Assembly: GCA_001655205.1 (NCBI GenBank)
Contig: LPNZ01008929.1
Location: forward strand, 1-44,364
Direction of reading: 5' to 3'
Origin: Lenisia limosa
Lineage: Eukaryota; Breviatea
Length of the DNA stretch: 44,364 nt
Of the stretch, positions 44,149 through 44,364 are shown piece by piece (position 1 is the stretch's first letter; every line of letters starts with the position of its first letter). Both the position numbers and the translations under genes were made by a program. The notes below the pieces were generated by a model. The model was not told where the DNA came from and ran no database searches. It saw nothing but the letters and a program-made list of their open reading frames with translations.

Positions 44149-44364
44149 TTGTTCTTTCAAAAAAAAAACTATTTTAATTTCATTTTTCAATTTTTGTCTT
44201 TCCAAAATTTTTTAATGTTTTTTCGATGAATACATTTTTTGTCCTTTCAAATATTCAAAAAAACGGGCACAAATGTATTTAAATATTTTGGAAGGAGCAC
44301 ATGACATCTGGACAACCCGTTGTGCCAAAATTTATAAAAGGAACTAATCTCAGTCGCGGAATCC

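Larger units (their letters stand above)
43243..44364. repeat. repeat-rich end with diverged copies of a short family
   Basis: Two related blocks start GGTGAAACCTATAAAACGG (about 43480) and GGTGAAACCCGTAAAACGG (about 43806); both continue with TTTGCACTT. A second motif, ATACATTTTTTGTTCTTTCA or close variants, occurs near 43588, 44149 and 44229, with a fourth partial copy at about 44027. No open frame looks coding. It could be the edge of a dispersed repeat or mobile element, but I see no transposase and no defined ends. Confidence 0.55.

Overview
The window is nuclear DNA of a eukaryote that is probably unicellular. Nearly every gene is cut by many short GT-AG introns (21 to about 100 nt), intergenic spacers are only a few hundred bases, and the identifiable genes are eukaryotic: proteasome subunit beta 6, ZW10, a 17-beta-HSD12-like 3-ketoacyl-CoA reductase, tRNA-Asn, and a complete integrin alpha/integrin beta pair. 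Integrins with a beta-I domain, LNR modules and fibrinogen-like motifs together suggest an obazoan (unicellular holozoan, apusomonad or breviate) or an integrin-bearing amoebozoan. I cannot name the species. The assembly has seven N gaps, several next to poly-C/poly-G runs.

Left part, 0-16 kb: proteasome beta 6 (minus, 456-1268); an unrecognised Lys/Ser-rich protein (plus, 1726-3052); a coiled-coil protein with a Glu/Tyr-rich tail (minus, 3279-5207); ZW10 (plus, 5580-9513); a secreted protein built from two fibrinogen-like units (minus, 9631-14336); and a poorly resolved stretch (14.3-16.5 kb) with weak coding signals.

Centre, 16.5-38 kb: two giant genes are transcribed away from each other from a 424-bp spacer. 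The minus-strand gene (16500-29757) is an integrin alpha. It has a signal peptide, about seven FG-GAP blades with several DxNxDG-type calcium loops, a Lin-12/Notch repeat inserted in the propeller, some 18-20 Ig-like modules with N-x-GPS motifs, one transmembrane helix, and a tail starting GFFKE. The plus-strand gene (30182-37997) is an integrin beta. It has a signal peptide, PSI domain, hybrid/beta-I domain with the DLSDS metal site, about 30 cysteine-rich I-EGF modules, a transmembrane helix, and a tail with NVLY and NPLY motifs. Animal integrins have about three stalk Ig-like domains and four I-EGF modules, so both legs are greatly lengthened. The natural reading is one co-regulated heterodimer of unusual length. 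This pair is the most interesting content of the window.

Right part, 38-44.4 kb: the 3-ketoacyl-CoA reductase gene (plus, 38478-40252); a Ser/Pro/Lys-rich gene broken by a gap (minus, 40510 to about 42534); a tRNA-Asn whose 5' part lies in a gap; and a repeat-rich end with several copies of a short sequence family. Several introns contain 25-40 bp tandem duplications, a recurrent local feature.
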